From Syntrophaceae bacterium (lineage in GTDB: Bacteria > Desulfobacterota > BSN033 > UBA1163): a stretch of 51,854 nucleotides of DNA. Positions 8,355 to 16,725 of the stretch are shown one piece after another. Positions within the stretch are counted from its first letter, which is position 1. Every line of letters begins with the position of its first letter. The stretch lies in assembly GCA_013388645.1 (NCBI GenBank), contig JACAEV010000174.1, positions 1 to 51,854 on the forward strand, in the 5' to 3' direction. The translations under genes and the position numbers were made by a program. The notes under the pieces are model-generated. The model saw nothing but the letters and a program-made list of their open reading frames with translations. It was not told the origin of the DNA and ran no database searches.

Positions 8355-8496
8355 TTTCTAAATTTTACGAAAAGATAATTCGAATTTTTTCTAAATTTGA
8401 GGGAACAGGAAGTCATGTTTTGAAGAATCAGCAATCCTAATTATTTAAAATTATTTGATTTATCAGAATCTCCATTTGTTGGCATTTCATTTGCAC
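8355..8496 (+). promoter_or_regulatory. Sigma-54 promoter module A with upstream inverted repeat, driving mgtE
   Basis: The inverted-repeat enhancer core is at about 8356-8394 (TTCTAAATTTTACGAAA, AGATA, ATTCGAATTTTTTCTAA), centred near 8375. The -24/-12 promoter is TTGGCATTTCATTTGCAC (8479-8496), with GG at 8481-8482 and GC at 8493-8494, exactly 10 bases apart. Start would be near 8506, about 54 bases before the mgtE ATG. Enhancer-to-GG distance is about 106 bp, the same as in modules B and C, and all three are 142 bp long without gaps. This module occupies the gene-free stretch 8230-8559; I see nothing else there. Confidence 0.82.
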
Positions 8497-8559
8497 AAAA
8501 ATTGATCTGAAGAAGTTAAGAAAAAGAGCAGTTCCCATTGTGCATAAAGAGGGAGATTC

Positions 8560-9912
8560 ATGATGTTTCATCGGTTGATTAACCCGGAGATACAGTCGCT
8601 GATCGAACAGAAAAGATGGACCGCCCTGAAAGAGGTTCTCCAGGCGATCCCCGTTCCGGATTTGGCAGATCTGTTGCTGAACCTTGACAAGAAGGAACGG
8701 AGTATCCTGTTCCGGCTGTTACCCAAGCCGTTATCCTCCGAGGTTTTCTCTTATTTAGATTCGGGCCATAAAGATTCACTGCTGAAAGAGATGACTAATG
8801 GGGAAGCCCATCATCTCCTTGCTGATCTGAGCCCGGATGATAGAACCCAATTCTTTGAAGAGCTACCCGGGCAGGCCACCCAGAGGTTGCTCAATCTCCT
8901 GAGCCCGGAAGATCGAAAGGAAACACTGATACTCCTTGGCTATCCAGAGGAGAGTGTGGGTAGGCTAATGACTCCGGACTATGTGGCCATACAACCCGAA
9001 TGGACGATTGAACAGGCGCTCGAACATATACGGAAGAAGGGGAAGGATAGTGAAACGATCAATGTGATTTATGTGGTCGATTCCTCATGGAGATTGGTTG
9101 ACGACCTTGAACTTCGTCGGTTTATCATCGCCAATCCATCGGATACAGTGGAGCAGATCATGGATCACTCTTTTGTCAGCATTGCGGCATACGATGACCG
9201 CGAAAAGGCCGTCCAGTTGATCCAGCACTACGATCTCGATGCCCTTCCGGTTGTCGATTCAGAGGGTATTCTCGTCGGCATCGTGACGGTTGACGATGTT
9301 ATGGATGTGGCTCAGGAGGAGGCAACGGAGGATTTTCAGAAGGTTGCGGCAGTGGTTCCGCTGAAAACGAGCTACAGCGAATCGAGCCTCTGGACACTTT
9401 ACCGGAAAAGGATTGGATGGCTGATCGCGCTGGTTTTAGTGAACCTTGCTTCATCAGGAGTGATTGCCGTTTATGAAGAGGTGCTCGTCTCTGCAATCGC
9501 TCTGGTATTTTTTATTCCACTGCTCATTGACAGTGGCGGCAATACCGGAGCTCAATCGGCCACCCTGATGGTCCGTGCGATTGCCACAGGCGATGTCCAA
9601 TTGGGGCAATGGATGTGGGCCGTGGGAAGAGAAATGATCTTAGGGACACTTTTGGGTTTAACGGTAGGCCTTGCGACATGGCTACTCGGCTTATTCAGGG
9701 GTGGGTTTGAGATCGGAATCGTGGTAGGTTTAGCAATGTTATCCATCGTGGTTGTTGCAAACCTGATAGGCGTAGTTCTACCTTTTCTGTTGACCAGGCT
9801 TCGGTTGGACCCTGCAGTGGCAAGCAGCCCATTAATTACGTCCATTGCCGATGTCGTCGGTTTGATGATCTATTTTTCTATCGCCACCCGGCTTCTTGGT
9901 GTGCCAGGATAA
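8560..9912 (+). CDS. mgtE: Magnesium transporter MgtE
   Basis: A 450-aa Mg2+ channel of normal family length. The N-terminal helical N domain (residues about 5-130) senses Mg2+. Two CBS motifs follow (about 135-255, GRLMTPDYVAI and ALPVVDSEGILVGIVTVDDV), then five membrane helices (about 285-450). Pore motifs are clear: PLLIDSGGNTGAQSATL and PLITSIADVVGLMIYFS. GGGAG lies four bases before ATG 8560 (a second ATG follows at 8563). It is preceded by sigma-54 module A, so it appears to be induced through an NtrC-type activator, which is unusual for mgtE, more often controlled by a Mg2+ riboswitch. Confidence 0.94.
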   Translation: MMFHRLINPEIQSLIEQKRWTALKEVLQAIPVPDLADLLLNLDKKERSILFRLLPKPLSSEVFSYLDSGHKDSLLKEMTNGEAHHLLADLSPDDRTQFFEELPGQATQRLLNLLSPEDRKETLILLGYPEESVGRLMTPDYVAIQPEWTIEQALEHIRKKGKDSETINVIYVVDSSWRLVDDLELRRFIIANPSDTVEQIMDHSFVSIAAYDDREKAVQLIQHYDLDALPVVDSEGILVGIVTVDDVMDVAQEEATEDFQKVAAVVPLKTSYSESSLWTLYRKRIGWLIALVLVNLASSGVIAVYEEVLVSAIALVFFIPLLIDSGGNTGAQSATLMVRAIATGDVQLGQWMWAVGREMILGTLLGLTVGLATWLLGLFRGGFEIGIVVGLAMLSIVVVANLIGVVLPFLLTRLRLDPAVASSPLITSIADVVGLMIYFSIATRLLGVPG

Positions 9913-9984
9913 GACGGCCATGGCCGTTAGGCCACTTACGAGCTATGAAAATAGTCTGTGGATAAGGTTACGGTTACGAAGCCT

Positions 9985-9998
9985 CTGCCTTCCGGCAG
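9985..9998. repeat. CTGCCTTCCGGCAG palindrome
   Basis: CTGCC, TTCC and GGCAG form a perfect 5-bp hairpin followed by GCAGGCG, resembling dispersed CCTGCC/GGCAGG palindromes of environmental genomes. It lies shortly after mgtE and could help end its transcript, but no T-run follows. Confidence 0.4.
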
Positions 9999-10139
9999 GC
10001 AGGCGTTTCATAATTCGGTAATAGTTACGTAAAAAGAAGTAAAAGACGATCAACGTTGCTTTTTGTTGACGATACGGGCGTCGTGACCCTTACCGTTAGA
10101 CTTTTATTTTCTAACAAATGGGTCATGCCCGGAGGGGCA

Positions 10140-10225
10140 CCCACGAATGATGAAAATGACGAATTTCACGAATGGTAACGAATAGTTCTGCATTCGTGTC
10201 ATTCGATATAATTCGTGTTATTCGG
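10140..10225. repeat. Cluster of ACGAAT/ATTCGT repeats before htpX
   Basis: The 346-bp gap between mgtE and htpX (9913-10258) carries no ORF I can support. Its right part holds several copies of CACGAAT and ACGAAT, then ATTCGTGTCATTCG and ATTCGTGTTATTCG in the other orientation, forming an imperfect palindrome around the centre near 10190. It looks like a dispersed palindromic repeat. The htpX ribosome site (GAAAGGAGG) follows at 10245-10253. I see no convincing promoter. Confidence 0.5.
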
Positions 10226-10258
10226 TTTTATTTTCTAATTAATTGAAAGGAGGAAAAA

Positions 10259-11152
10259 ATGCGCAGAGTTATTTACTTTTTATTTACAAACATCGCTATT
10301 CTAATCGTCTTAAGTACGGCGATGAGGGTTTTGGGTGTAGAACCCTATCTTAATGCCCATGGACTGAACTACCAGTCACTGCTCATCTTTGCTCTCGTGT
10401 TCGGCATGGGCGGGTCCTTTATCAGTCTTGCCTTATCCAAATGGACGGCAAAGAGGATTTCCGGCGCGCAGGTTATAAAAAAGCCTGCAAATGAGACAGA
10501 AGGGTGGCTTGTAAGAACCGTGTCCGAACTGGCGGCGGAGGCAAAGATCGGAATGCCGGAGGTCGCCATTTTCCCTTCGGATGACCCGAACGCCTTTGCA
10601 ACAGGGATGAGCAGAAATAAGTCCCTGGTAGCTGTCTCATCAGGACTTCTCAGAAGGATGGACAGGGAAAAGGTGAAGGCTGTTCTTGCCCATGAGGTGG
10701 CCCATGCGGCCAACGGCGATATGATTACCCTGGCCCTGATTCAGGGTGTGGTGAACACCTTTGTGCTGTTTCTTTCCCGTGTTATCGGGCATACCGTGGA
10801 CAGGGTAGTCTTTAAGAATGAAAGAGGACACGGCCCTGCTTTCTGGGTAACAACGATTGTTGCCGAGATGGTTCTTGCTATTTTGGCCTCGATCATCGTC
10901 TTTTACTTCTCAAGAAAGCGTGAATATAGGGCAGACAGCGGAGCTTCGGCGCTGGTTGGCAAAAAGCCAATGATAGGAGCGCTTGAGGCATTAAAGGCAT
11001 CGATACGCCAGCCCCATCTCCCCGATAAACTTGCAGCTTTTGGTATCTCCGGCACGAAACGAAGAGGGCTGGCCGCGCTGTTTGCGACCCATCCCGACCT
11101 TGATGACCGAATCGAGGCGCTAAAGAGGTCAGACTATCCCGATTATAAATAA
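10259..11152 (+). CDS. htpX: Membrane metalloprotease HtpX
   Basis: A 297-aa inner-membrane zinc protease of family M48 that degrades damaged membrane proteins and overlaps in role with FtsH. Two N-terminal membrane helices (about residues 5-25 and 38-58) precede the catalytic motif LAHEVAHAANGD (His145, Glu146, His149), then two more helices and the third zinc ligand region SRKREYRADSGA. It ends with ATHPDLDDRIEALK, the normal C-terminal signature, so it is intact. Start ATG 10259 follows GGAGG. A decayed second copy of the C-terminal half lies at 24314-24638. With NfeD and HflKC it forms a membrane quality-control set. Confidence 0.94.
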   Translation: MRRVIYFLFTNIAILIVLSTAMRVLGVEPYLNAHGLNYQSLLIFALVFGMGGSFISLALSKWTAKRISGAQVIKKPANETEGWLVRTVSELAAEAKIGMPEVAIFPSDDPNAFATGMSRNKSLVAVSSGLLRRMDREKVKAVLAHEVAHAANGDMITLALIQGVVNTFVLFLSRVIGHTVDRVVFKNERGHGPAFWVTTIVAEMVLAILASIIVFYFSRKREYRADSGASALVGKKPMIGALEALKASIRQPHLPDKLAAFGISGTKRRGLAALFATHPDLDDRIEALKRSDYPDYK

Positions 11153-11301
11153 GTGATGGAGAGTTCTTTCCGCCTCTCCTCATAAAAAATTTGTGAAATC
11201 GATTGAAGGGTGAAAACGGTTGCCCTCTCTCTTGATCGGCTCGGGGAATCCCCACATGTGAAGAAATTTCTCGCCTAAAGGATATCCTGCGGAGGAGACG
11301 A

Positions 11302-13944
11302 ATGTTCTGGCACCAAAAAACGGTTGAAGAGGTTATCCGAGACCTGAGAACGTCTTTGAAAGGTTTATCTCCCGAAAAGGCACAGAAACGATTTCGGGAA
11401 TATGGCCCGAATGAACTGAAGGAGAAAAAGAAGAGGACCCCCTTCACGATGTTCCTTGATCAGTTCAAGGACTTCATGATCCTCGTCCTTATTGCTGCTG
11501 CAATCATCTCCGGGTTGATCGGAGACCCTGAAGACACGATTGCGATCATCATCATCGTAGTGCTCAATGCGGTGATCGGCTTCGTTCAGGAATACCGGGC
11601 TGAAAAGGCTATGGCGACGCTTAAGAAAATGGCCGCCCACACCGCCCTTGTGTTGAGAAATGGCGAGCCTACAAATATTCCGGCGTCGGAGCTCGTTCCG
11701 GGCGATATCGTGTTGCTCGAAGCTGGAAAGGTTGTGCCGGCTGATATAAGACTGACGGAGGCCGTTCAACTAAAAGCTGAAGAGGCGGCCCTGACCGGTG
11801 AGTCCGTGCCCATAGAAAAGCACGCCATGACACTGCCTGATGCAGACCTGCCTATTGGCGACCGAAAGAACATGGTCTACAAAGGGACTGCCCTATCTTA
11901 CGGCAGAGGCGCCGGCATTGTCGTAGCTACCGGTATGAATACAGAACTGGGGAAAATTGCCGCCATGCTTCAGGAGGAAGAAGAAGTTAAAACTCCTCTT
12001 CAAAAAAGACTCACTGCATTCGGTAAAAATCTTGCCTTTGCCGTGCTTGCTATATGCGTCCTGGTCTTCGCCATAGGGGTCTTCAGGGGCGAATCCCCTC
12101 TGTTGATGCTCCTGACCGCCATATCCCTGGCAGTCGCAGCGATCCCCGAGGCCCTTCCGGCAGTCATCACCATCTCCCTTGCGCTGGGGGCCAAGAAGCT
12201 TGTTAGGCAGAACGCCCTCATAAGGAAACTCCCAGCGGTAGAAACCCTCGGATCGGTCACCTACATCTGCTCAGACAAGACGGGTACCCTCACCCTGAAC
12301 AGGATGACGGTGGAAGAGGTCTATCTCGATAAGGAAGTCGTGAACAGTAATGAGGGGGGAGTTAGGAGTAAGAAAGGGAGTGTTGCACACCGGACACCGC
12401 ACTCCGAATTTTTCACCGCCCTGTCATTAAGTAACGATGCCCAGGAAGACGCCTCCGGCGATCTCATCGGCGACCCTACAGAGACCGCTCTCTATGTCTT
12501 TGCTAAAGAGAATGGGTTTAATAAGAGTGAATTGGGAAAAGTGCATCCACGTGTGGCAGAGATTACCTTTGATTCTGAGAGAAAATGCATGACGACATTT
12601 CATAAAATCAATCCCCACTCTCTGGTCTCCTTCACCAAGGGAGCGATGGAAGTTCTTCTCGAAAAGGCAGACTACCAGTTAACCTCTGAAGGGATTAAAC
12701 CGGTTGATCGCGAAGACCTCTTACAGAAAAATGAGAAGATGGCTGGGAATGGGCTGAGGGTCATCGGCATTGCCATGAGGAGGTGGAATGCCCTCCCCGA
12801 GGATATATCGCCTGAGAATGTTGAAAAGGGGCTCACCCTTTTAGGTCTGGTTGGTATAATGGACCCTCCGAGGGAAGAGGTTAAGGAGGCTGTTTCATTA
12901 TGTAAAACAGCAGGCATAGTGCCTGTGATGATAACAGGCGACCATCCAGTCACGGCAATGGCCATCGCCAGAAGACTCGACATGATTGAGGATGGATCGA
13001 AGGCGGTCATCACCGGAAGGGAACTTGAAAGGCTGTCCTTGGAAGAGTTTGAAGAAAAAGTTGATCATCTCAGGGTCTATGCGAGAGTAGCGCCTGAGCA
13101 GAAACTTAAAATAATCAAAGCCCTTCAGGACAGAGGCCAGTTTGTGGCCATGACAGGAGACGGTGTAAATGACGCCCCTGCATTAAAGAGAGCGGACATC
13201 GGCGTTGCCATGGGGATCACCGGGACCGATGTCTCAAAAGAGGCAGCCCACATGATCCTTCTGGACGACAATTTCGCGACCATTGTGAAGGCTGTGAAAG
13301 AAGGCAGGAGAATCTTTGACAATATCCGCAAGTTTATCAAATATACCATGACAAGCAATTCGGGCGAAATATGGACCATATTCCTTGCCCCGTTTTTCGG
13401 CTTACCGATCCCCCTTCTGCCGATCCATATACTCTGGATCAATCTTATTACTGACGGCCTGCCGGGACTTGCCCTTGCTGCCGAGCCGGCGGAAAAGGAG
13501 GTAATGAGCAGGCCGCCAAGACATCCGAAGGAGAGTATATTTACACATGGTCTGGGCACACATATAATATGGGTAGGACTTCTCATGGGATTTGTGTCAC
13601 TATTTACTCAGGCATGGTCCATCAAGACAGGCCATACCCACTGGCAGACAATGGTCTTTACTGTTTTGTGTTTGAGCCAGATGGGACATGTGCTTGCAAT
13701 AAGGTCAGAAAGGGAATCCCTCTTCAGCCAGGGGTTGTTTTCGAACAAGCCCCTTCTGGGCGCCTTTGCCTTGACCTTTGCCCTGCAGATGGCAACCATT
13801 TACGTGCCGTTTTTAAATCCGATTTTCAAGACAGAACCTTTGACCTTCGCCGAATTGATGTTTACACTGGCTTTAGCATCCGTAGTGTTTATCGCCGTGG
13901 AGACCGAAAAGCTGCTGTTGAGAAGACGGAAAATCACTTCTTAA
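11302..13944 (+). CDS. Cation-transporting P-type ATPase, Ca2+ (type IIA/PMCA-like)
   Basis: An 880-aa ATP-driven cation pump in the inner membrane. Visible parts: N-terminal cation_ATPase_N domain ([19 protein letters not shown]), TGES actuator loop (165-168), M4 ion-binding motif [20 protein letters not shown], phosphorylated Asp325 in CSDKTGTLT, hinge motif TGDGVNDAP (618-626), and M6 [16 protein letters not shown], followed by four more helices (about ten in all). The M4/M6 pattern points to Ca2+ or a similar divalent ion, not K+ or heavy metal. The ribosome site GGAGGAG precedes ATG 11302. A short repetitive-looking insert (residues about 350-370) interrupts the start of the nucleotide domain. 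It lies 150 bp after htpX and may be co-transcribed. Confidence 0.93.
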   Translation: MFWHQKTVEEVIRDLRTSLKGLSPEKAQKRFREYGPNELKEKKKRTPFTMFLDQFKDFMILVLIAAAIISGLIGDPEDTIAIIIIVVLNAVIGFVQEYRAEKAMATLKKMAAHTALVLRNGEPTNIPASELVPGDIVLLEAGKVVPADIRLTEAVQLKAEEAALTGESVPIEKHAMTLPDADLPIGDRKNMVYKGTALSYGRGAGIVVATGMNTELGKIAAMLQEEEEVKTPLQKRLTAFGKNLAFAVLAICVLVFAIGVFRGESPLLMLLTAISLAVAAIPEALPAVITISLALGAKKLVRQNALIRKLPAVETLGSVTYICSDKTGTLTLNRMTVEEVYLDKEVVNSNEGGVRSKKGSVAHRTPHSEFFTALSLSNDAQEDASGDLIGDPTETALYVFAKENGFNKSELGKVHPRVAEITFDSERKCMTTFHKINPHSLVSFTKGAMEVLLEKADYQLTSEGIKPVDREDLLQKNEKMAGNGLRVIGIAMRRWNALPEDISPENVEKGLTLLGLVGIMDPPREEVKEAVSLCKTAGIVPVMITGDHPVTAMAIARRLDMIEDGSKAVITGRELERLSLEEFEEKVDHLRVYARVAPEQKLKIIKALQDRGQFVAMTGDGVNDAPALKRADIGVAMGITGTDVSKEAAHMILLDDNFATIVKAVKEGRRIFDNIRKFIKYTMTSNSGEIWTIFLAPFFGLPIPLLPIHILWINLITDGLPGLALAAEPAEKEVMSRPPRHPKESIFTHGLGTHIIWVGLLMGFVSLFTQAWSIKTGHTHWQTMVFTVLCLSQMGHVLAIRSERESLFSQGLFSNKPLLGAFALTFALQMATIYVPFLNPIFKTEPLTFAELMFTLALASVVFIAVETEKLLLRRRKITS
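12348..12411 (+). repeat. In-frame repeat-like insert within the P-type ATPase gene
   Basis: Between [11 protein letters not shown] and [12 protein letters not shown] the protein has a stretch ([20 protein letters not shown]) without family character. The DNA is G-rich and then C-rich, with GGAGTG (12377-12382) and CACTCC (12400-12405) inverted. It looks like a small palindromic element that inserted and kept the frame open. It sits in a surface region where family members vary in length, so natural variation is the alternative. Confidence 0.4.
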
Positions 13945-14034
13945 TGTTCAATAACGAAAAATGGACTGGCATCGGAAGGTAATTAAAGAAGACTGCCGTT
14001 ATCTTGAAACAGAAATTTTTATGCCCCTTATCCT

Positions 14035-14065
14035 TTTCATTAACCTGATAGTGAGGGTAATGAAA
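14035..14065 (+). terminator. Hairpin downstream of the P-type ATPase
   Basis: TTTCATTAACC (14035-14045) and GGGTAATGAAA (14055-14065) pair at 10 of 11 positions around a 9-base loop, about 90 bp after the ATPase stop. No T-run follows, so it may be a Rho-type end or an RNA-stabilising stem. The rest of 13945-14133 shows nothing I can name. Confidence 0.35.
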
Positions 14066-14133
14066 GCTGAATAGTGTTATGAAACATCGCTTCCCAGCCT
14101 CCCCTTTTCCCTGGTATCTCTCCCAGTGTTTGG

Positions 14134-15029
14134 GCTAACCCAACTTCCGCAATCTGGTGATCGAAATGCCCTATTTATGCGGGTTTCATTTTTTTTCAGT
14201 CCCTATATTCCATCTTGTGCCAAGTCTTGATTGGTTTGCAGATGATAAGCCAGGATACAGAGAAATCGGATAGAGCTTGTCCAAATTCCGGTAAAGGGAA
14301 TCCTCGTCCAGTTCCTTAAAATCGGTCCCCAAAATATCTCCCAGAGATGTCCGCCGAATCCAATCCGGCATGGAGAGCTCGGAAAGCGGGTGAATGAGCC
14401 GGTTCAAGGTCATCACTTCGCTCAGGAGTCTTGCCCGCTTCGGCAGTCCCACACGACCCAAGATCTCCTCTATACCCAGCTGTTGCCATATCTGATGGCC
14501 CACGTGCACCGGCCCGGCCTCACGGTGTTGCTCGATTGCGATCCGATCCGTATCAATGGCAACGATCCTACTCTGCCCGGATATGTCTTTGGATCTCGGC
14601 GGTCTCTGCCGACCCTTGCGTGCCCTCTGAAGTAGGCTTTCTGTTTCTGCCCCTTGGCTTTGCAGTGAGAGCTGTCCTTGCAAAGCCGCATCCATCTTAC
14701 GGGCCAGTGAAAGCCATTGCTCACGGGGAGCAGGTTCCAAGCTTCCCAAAGAACACACCGTCCTCTGACGCGGTCCTTTGGGGGTCAATACCGACTCGAC
14801 CAGAAGGTGGTTTGTGTAGAGTTTGCCTTTGTAAAGACGCTTCGTTTTTCTGATATACATTTGCCACTATTATGATCATATAATCTCGTCCTTGTTATGC
14901 TTAAAATCATATTTATTAGTCACTATTTTCGTCAAATCAAAGTCCTCCCCTTGAAATTAAAGGCTTTTTCGGCACAGAAGGCCCAAAATTACTTAAAATC
15001 GATCAGTAAACTGGGGAAGTTGGGTTAGC
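14134..15029 (-). mobile_element. Internally deleted IS1634-like insertion element
   Basis: Perfect 15-bp terminal inverted repeats bound the element: GCTAACCCAACTTCC at 14134-14148 and GGAAGTTGGGTTAGC at 15015-15029. It is about 0.9 kb, while full IS1634-type elements are near 2 kb. The only gene inside is a shortened transposase on the minus strand. Bases 14861-15014 are the untranslated lead-in. No clear target-site duplication is visible next to the repeats. The element is non-autonomous unless a full copy elsewhere supplies transposase. Confidence 0.8.
14186..14860 (-). pseudogene. Truncated IS1634-family transposase
   Basis: The 224-aa frame begins with the N-terminal region of IS1634/IS1549-type transposases: MYIRKTKRLYKGKLYTNHLL, then PRQRTVCSLG, GPVHVGHQIWQQLGI and DEDSLYRNLDKLYP. 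These proteins are normally about 550-600 residues with a DDE catalytic core. Here the frame leaves the family pattern after DKLYP and stops soon after, close to the terminal repeat. The catalytic core is therefore deleted and the protein cannot transpose DNA. An internal deletion joining N-terminus to the element's end explains it better than a frameshift. Confidence 0.8.
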
Positions 15030-15124
15030 AGTAAATCATCAGTCAAGTTCGTATTCCTTAGAGGCTTCAAGGATTATTTCATGAACTGGCATGTTAAAAT
15101 TTAAAAGAAACGATTTCCTTAGAT

Positions 15125-15405
15125 GTTTTTTTTCCTTTTGTTCCGATTTTTGTCGCTATTGATATCCCCTGCATTCTTCCCTTCTTTTTATTCTATCCGT
15201 TGTTGATTTGATCTTCTCGGAAAGGACCCGGACCCTCCCAAAAGAGATTCTTGGAGTGAGGCCCATAGGAATTCCTCTGATCGTAGGACCGGCTGTCCTT
15301 ACCCTCTTTTTAATTGCTGAGAATGCTTATGGCTATTTTTCTACAATAGTCTGCCTAATCTTTTGATCGTCTGGTCCGTCTTCAGTCAGTCTCGTAGGAT
15401 TATAC
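15125..15405 (+). pseudogene. Decayed MarC-family membrane protein gene
   Basis: Translated pieces in different frames match the MarC (YchE/UPF0056) family: FPFVPIFVAIDIPCILPFFL from 15131 (family form VPLFVAIDPLG..LP), then RPIGIPLIVGPAVLTLFLIA, and after a shift NLLIVWSVFSQSRR. Stop codons, at least two frame changes and an internal deletion separate them. The start and the C-terminal half are gone. It lies between the IS-derived element and sigma-54 module B, suggesting a disrupted former operon member. Bases 15030-15124 show nothing else recognisable. Confidence 0.7.
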
Positions 15406-15452
15406 AGCCCCTACCCATCTCTTTTCACTCTTACTCCAACGGTCTTTCCTAA

Positions 15453-15594
15453 TTTAGAAATTTTGCGAAAAGATATTTCGAAATTTTTCTAATTTTGTTG
15501 GACTAAGAATCTTTATCCGGAAGAAGGAGGAAGGCTAATTGTATGAAATTATTTGGTTTATCCTATTCTTCTTTTGTTGGCATCTTCTTTGCTC
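15453..15594 (+). promoter_or_regulatory. Sigma-54 promoter module B with upstream inverted repeat, before acuB-like gene
   Basis: The enhancer inverted repeat is TTAGAAATTTTGCGAAA (15454-15470), AGATA, then TTTCGAAATTTTTCTAA (15476-15492); the arms match at 14 of 17 positions. The promoter TTGGCATCTTCTTTGCTC has GG at 15579-15580 and GC at 15591-15592, 10 bases apart. Transcription would start near 15604, leaving about 210 untranslated bases before ATG 15816 in which I see no other element. By hand count it differs from module C at about 19 of 142 aligned bases without gaps. Confidence 0.85.
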
Positions 15595-15815
15595 AATTAA
15601 AGAAGTGGCTGAAAACGAATTTGTCAATTCAAAAGTCCGGCCTGCATCATGTTTGATCCCTTTGTGTTGATTTTAATGCAGTATCATAACACATCGGAAG
15701 TTAGATAGGTATATTTGGGGTAGTAAAAATTGCCAATTTTTAGAGGAATTCTTAATCTGACACAATAACCAAATGTGGTAAAAAATTCACAAACTGAGTG
15801 AAAGGAGAGGATGTT

Positions 15816-16493
15816 ATGAAGATCCACTACAAAGGATTCATGAGGGAAAGGATAACAAGAAATCCGATTACCATCAATCCGGAGGCCAATTTTTTTGAAG
15901 CTCGTGCTCTTATCCATGACAAGGGGGTTCGCCACCTTCCTGTGATTGACAAGAACAATCATCTCGTTGGAATCATAACAGACCGGGATATTCGGGAAGC
16001 CGCTCCCTCTGCTGCAACCCTGCTTAGCTTCCAGGAGCTCAATTATCTCCTGCATAAACTCAAAGTATCGGCCATCATGACTCCCAAGGAAAAATTGATC
16101 ACAATCACTACAGACACATTGATCGAAGAGGCGGTCAAACTGATGCGGGACCACAACATCGGATGTCTCCCTGTAATGGAAGGGGAGAAATTATATGGAT
16201 TATTTGCAGAGTCGGATGCCCTAGATCTCTTAGTGGACATCTTTGGTTTAAATCAAAAAGGAACCCGCCTCACGGTTGCCTTTGAAGATAAACCCGGCAC
16301 CATGCTGGGGATCCTTGAGGTCTTTAAGAAACATAATATCAATATCATCAGCATTGTCACCCCCTCTTTTATGGTAGAAAGGAAAAGAATTGCTGCTATC
16401 CGAATTCAGACAGAAAATTACCAGGAATCGGTTAAGGATTTAGAGAAGGCTGGTTACGAGGTCCTCTCCGTAGGGAAATGGCCTTCCTTATAA
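15816..16493 (+). CDS. AcuB-like protein with two CBS domains and an ACT domain
   Basis: A 225-aa cytoplasmic protein. Two CBS domains (residues about 1-60 and 75-135: GVRHLPVIDKNNHLVGIITDRDI and NIGCLPVMEGEKLYGLFAESD) should bind adenine nucleotides. The C-terminal ACT domain (about 148-220, VAFEDKPGTMLGILEVFKKHNINI) usually binds amino acids. This architecture is that of AcuB, whose role is poorly known. The frame extends up to a GTG at 15798, but GGAGAGG inside those codons lies five bases before ATG 15816, so I use that start. It is flanked by sigma-54 modules B (upstream) and C (downstream). Confidence 0.85.
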   Translation: MKIHYKGFMRERITRNPITINPEANFFEARALIHDKGVRHLPVIDKNNHLVGIITDRDIREAAPSAATLLSFQELNYLLHKLKVSAIMTPKEKLITITTDTLIEEAVKLMRDHNIGCLPVMEGEKLYGLFAESDALDLLVDIFGLNQKGTRLTVAFEDKPGTMLGILEVFKKHNINIISIVTPSFMVERKRIAAIRIQTENYQESVKDLEKAGYEVLSVGKWPSL

Positions 16494-16518
16494 GTGAGTA
16501 AGAAATGGTGGAGAAAAA

Positions 16519-16660
16519 TTTAGAAATTTTGCGAAAAGATATTTCGAATTTTTTCTATTTTTGATGCCCTGAGAATCTTTATCTGGAAAAAGCGGGAATG
16601 CTAAGCATTTGATATTATTTGGTTTGTCCGATTCTTCTTTTGTTGGCATCTACTTTGCTC
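16519..16660 (+). promoter_or_regulatory. Sigma-54 promoter module C with upstream inverted repeat, driving the REC-HflKC operon
   Basis: The enhancer inverted repeat is TTAGAAATTTTGCGAAA (16520-16536), AGATA, then TTTCGAATTTTTTCTAT (16542-16558). The promoter TTGGCATCTACTTTGCTC has GG at 16645-16646 and GC at 16657-16658. The start would be near 16670, about 56 bases before ATG 16726. Thirteen plus-strand genes follow closely up to a hairpin at 22537-22562, so this promoter likely drives an operon of nearly 6 kb. Confidence 0.85.
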
Positions 16661-16725
16661 TTGATGACTTCTAAGAGGAAAAATACTTTGGGGGCGTCCT
16701 CCCTCTCATCACCATAAAGAAGAAT

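Noticed and set aside
10140-10225. CRISPR-like array in the ACGAAT repeat cluster
   Set aside because: Repeats are only 6-14 bases, irregularly spaced and in both orientations, without spacers of constant length.
13569-13982. Second plus-frame ORF overlapping the end of the P-type ATPase
   Set aside because: It is in another frame of the ATPase's last membrane helices; the ATPase frame has the family sequence.
15684-16154. Minus-strand ORF overlapping the CBS-ACT gene
   Set aside because: It is the shadow of a clear CBS-domain protein and has no start signal.
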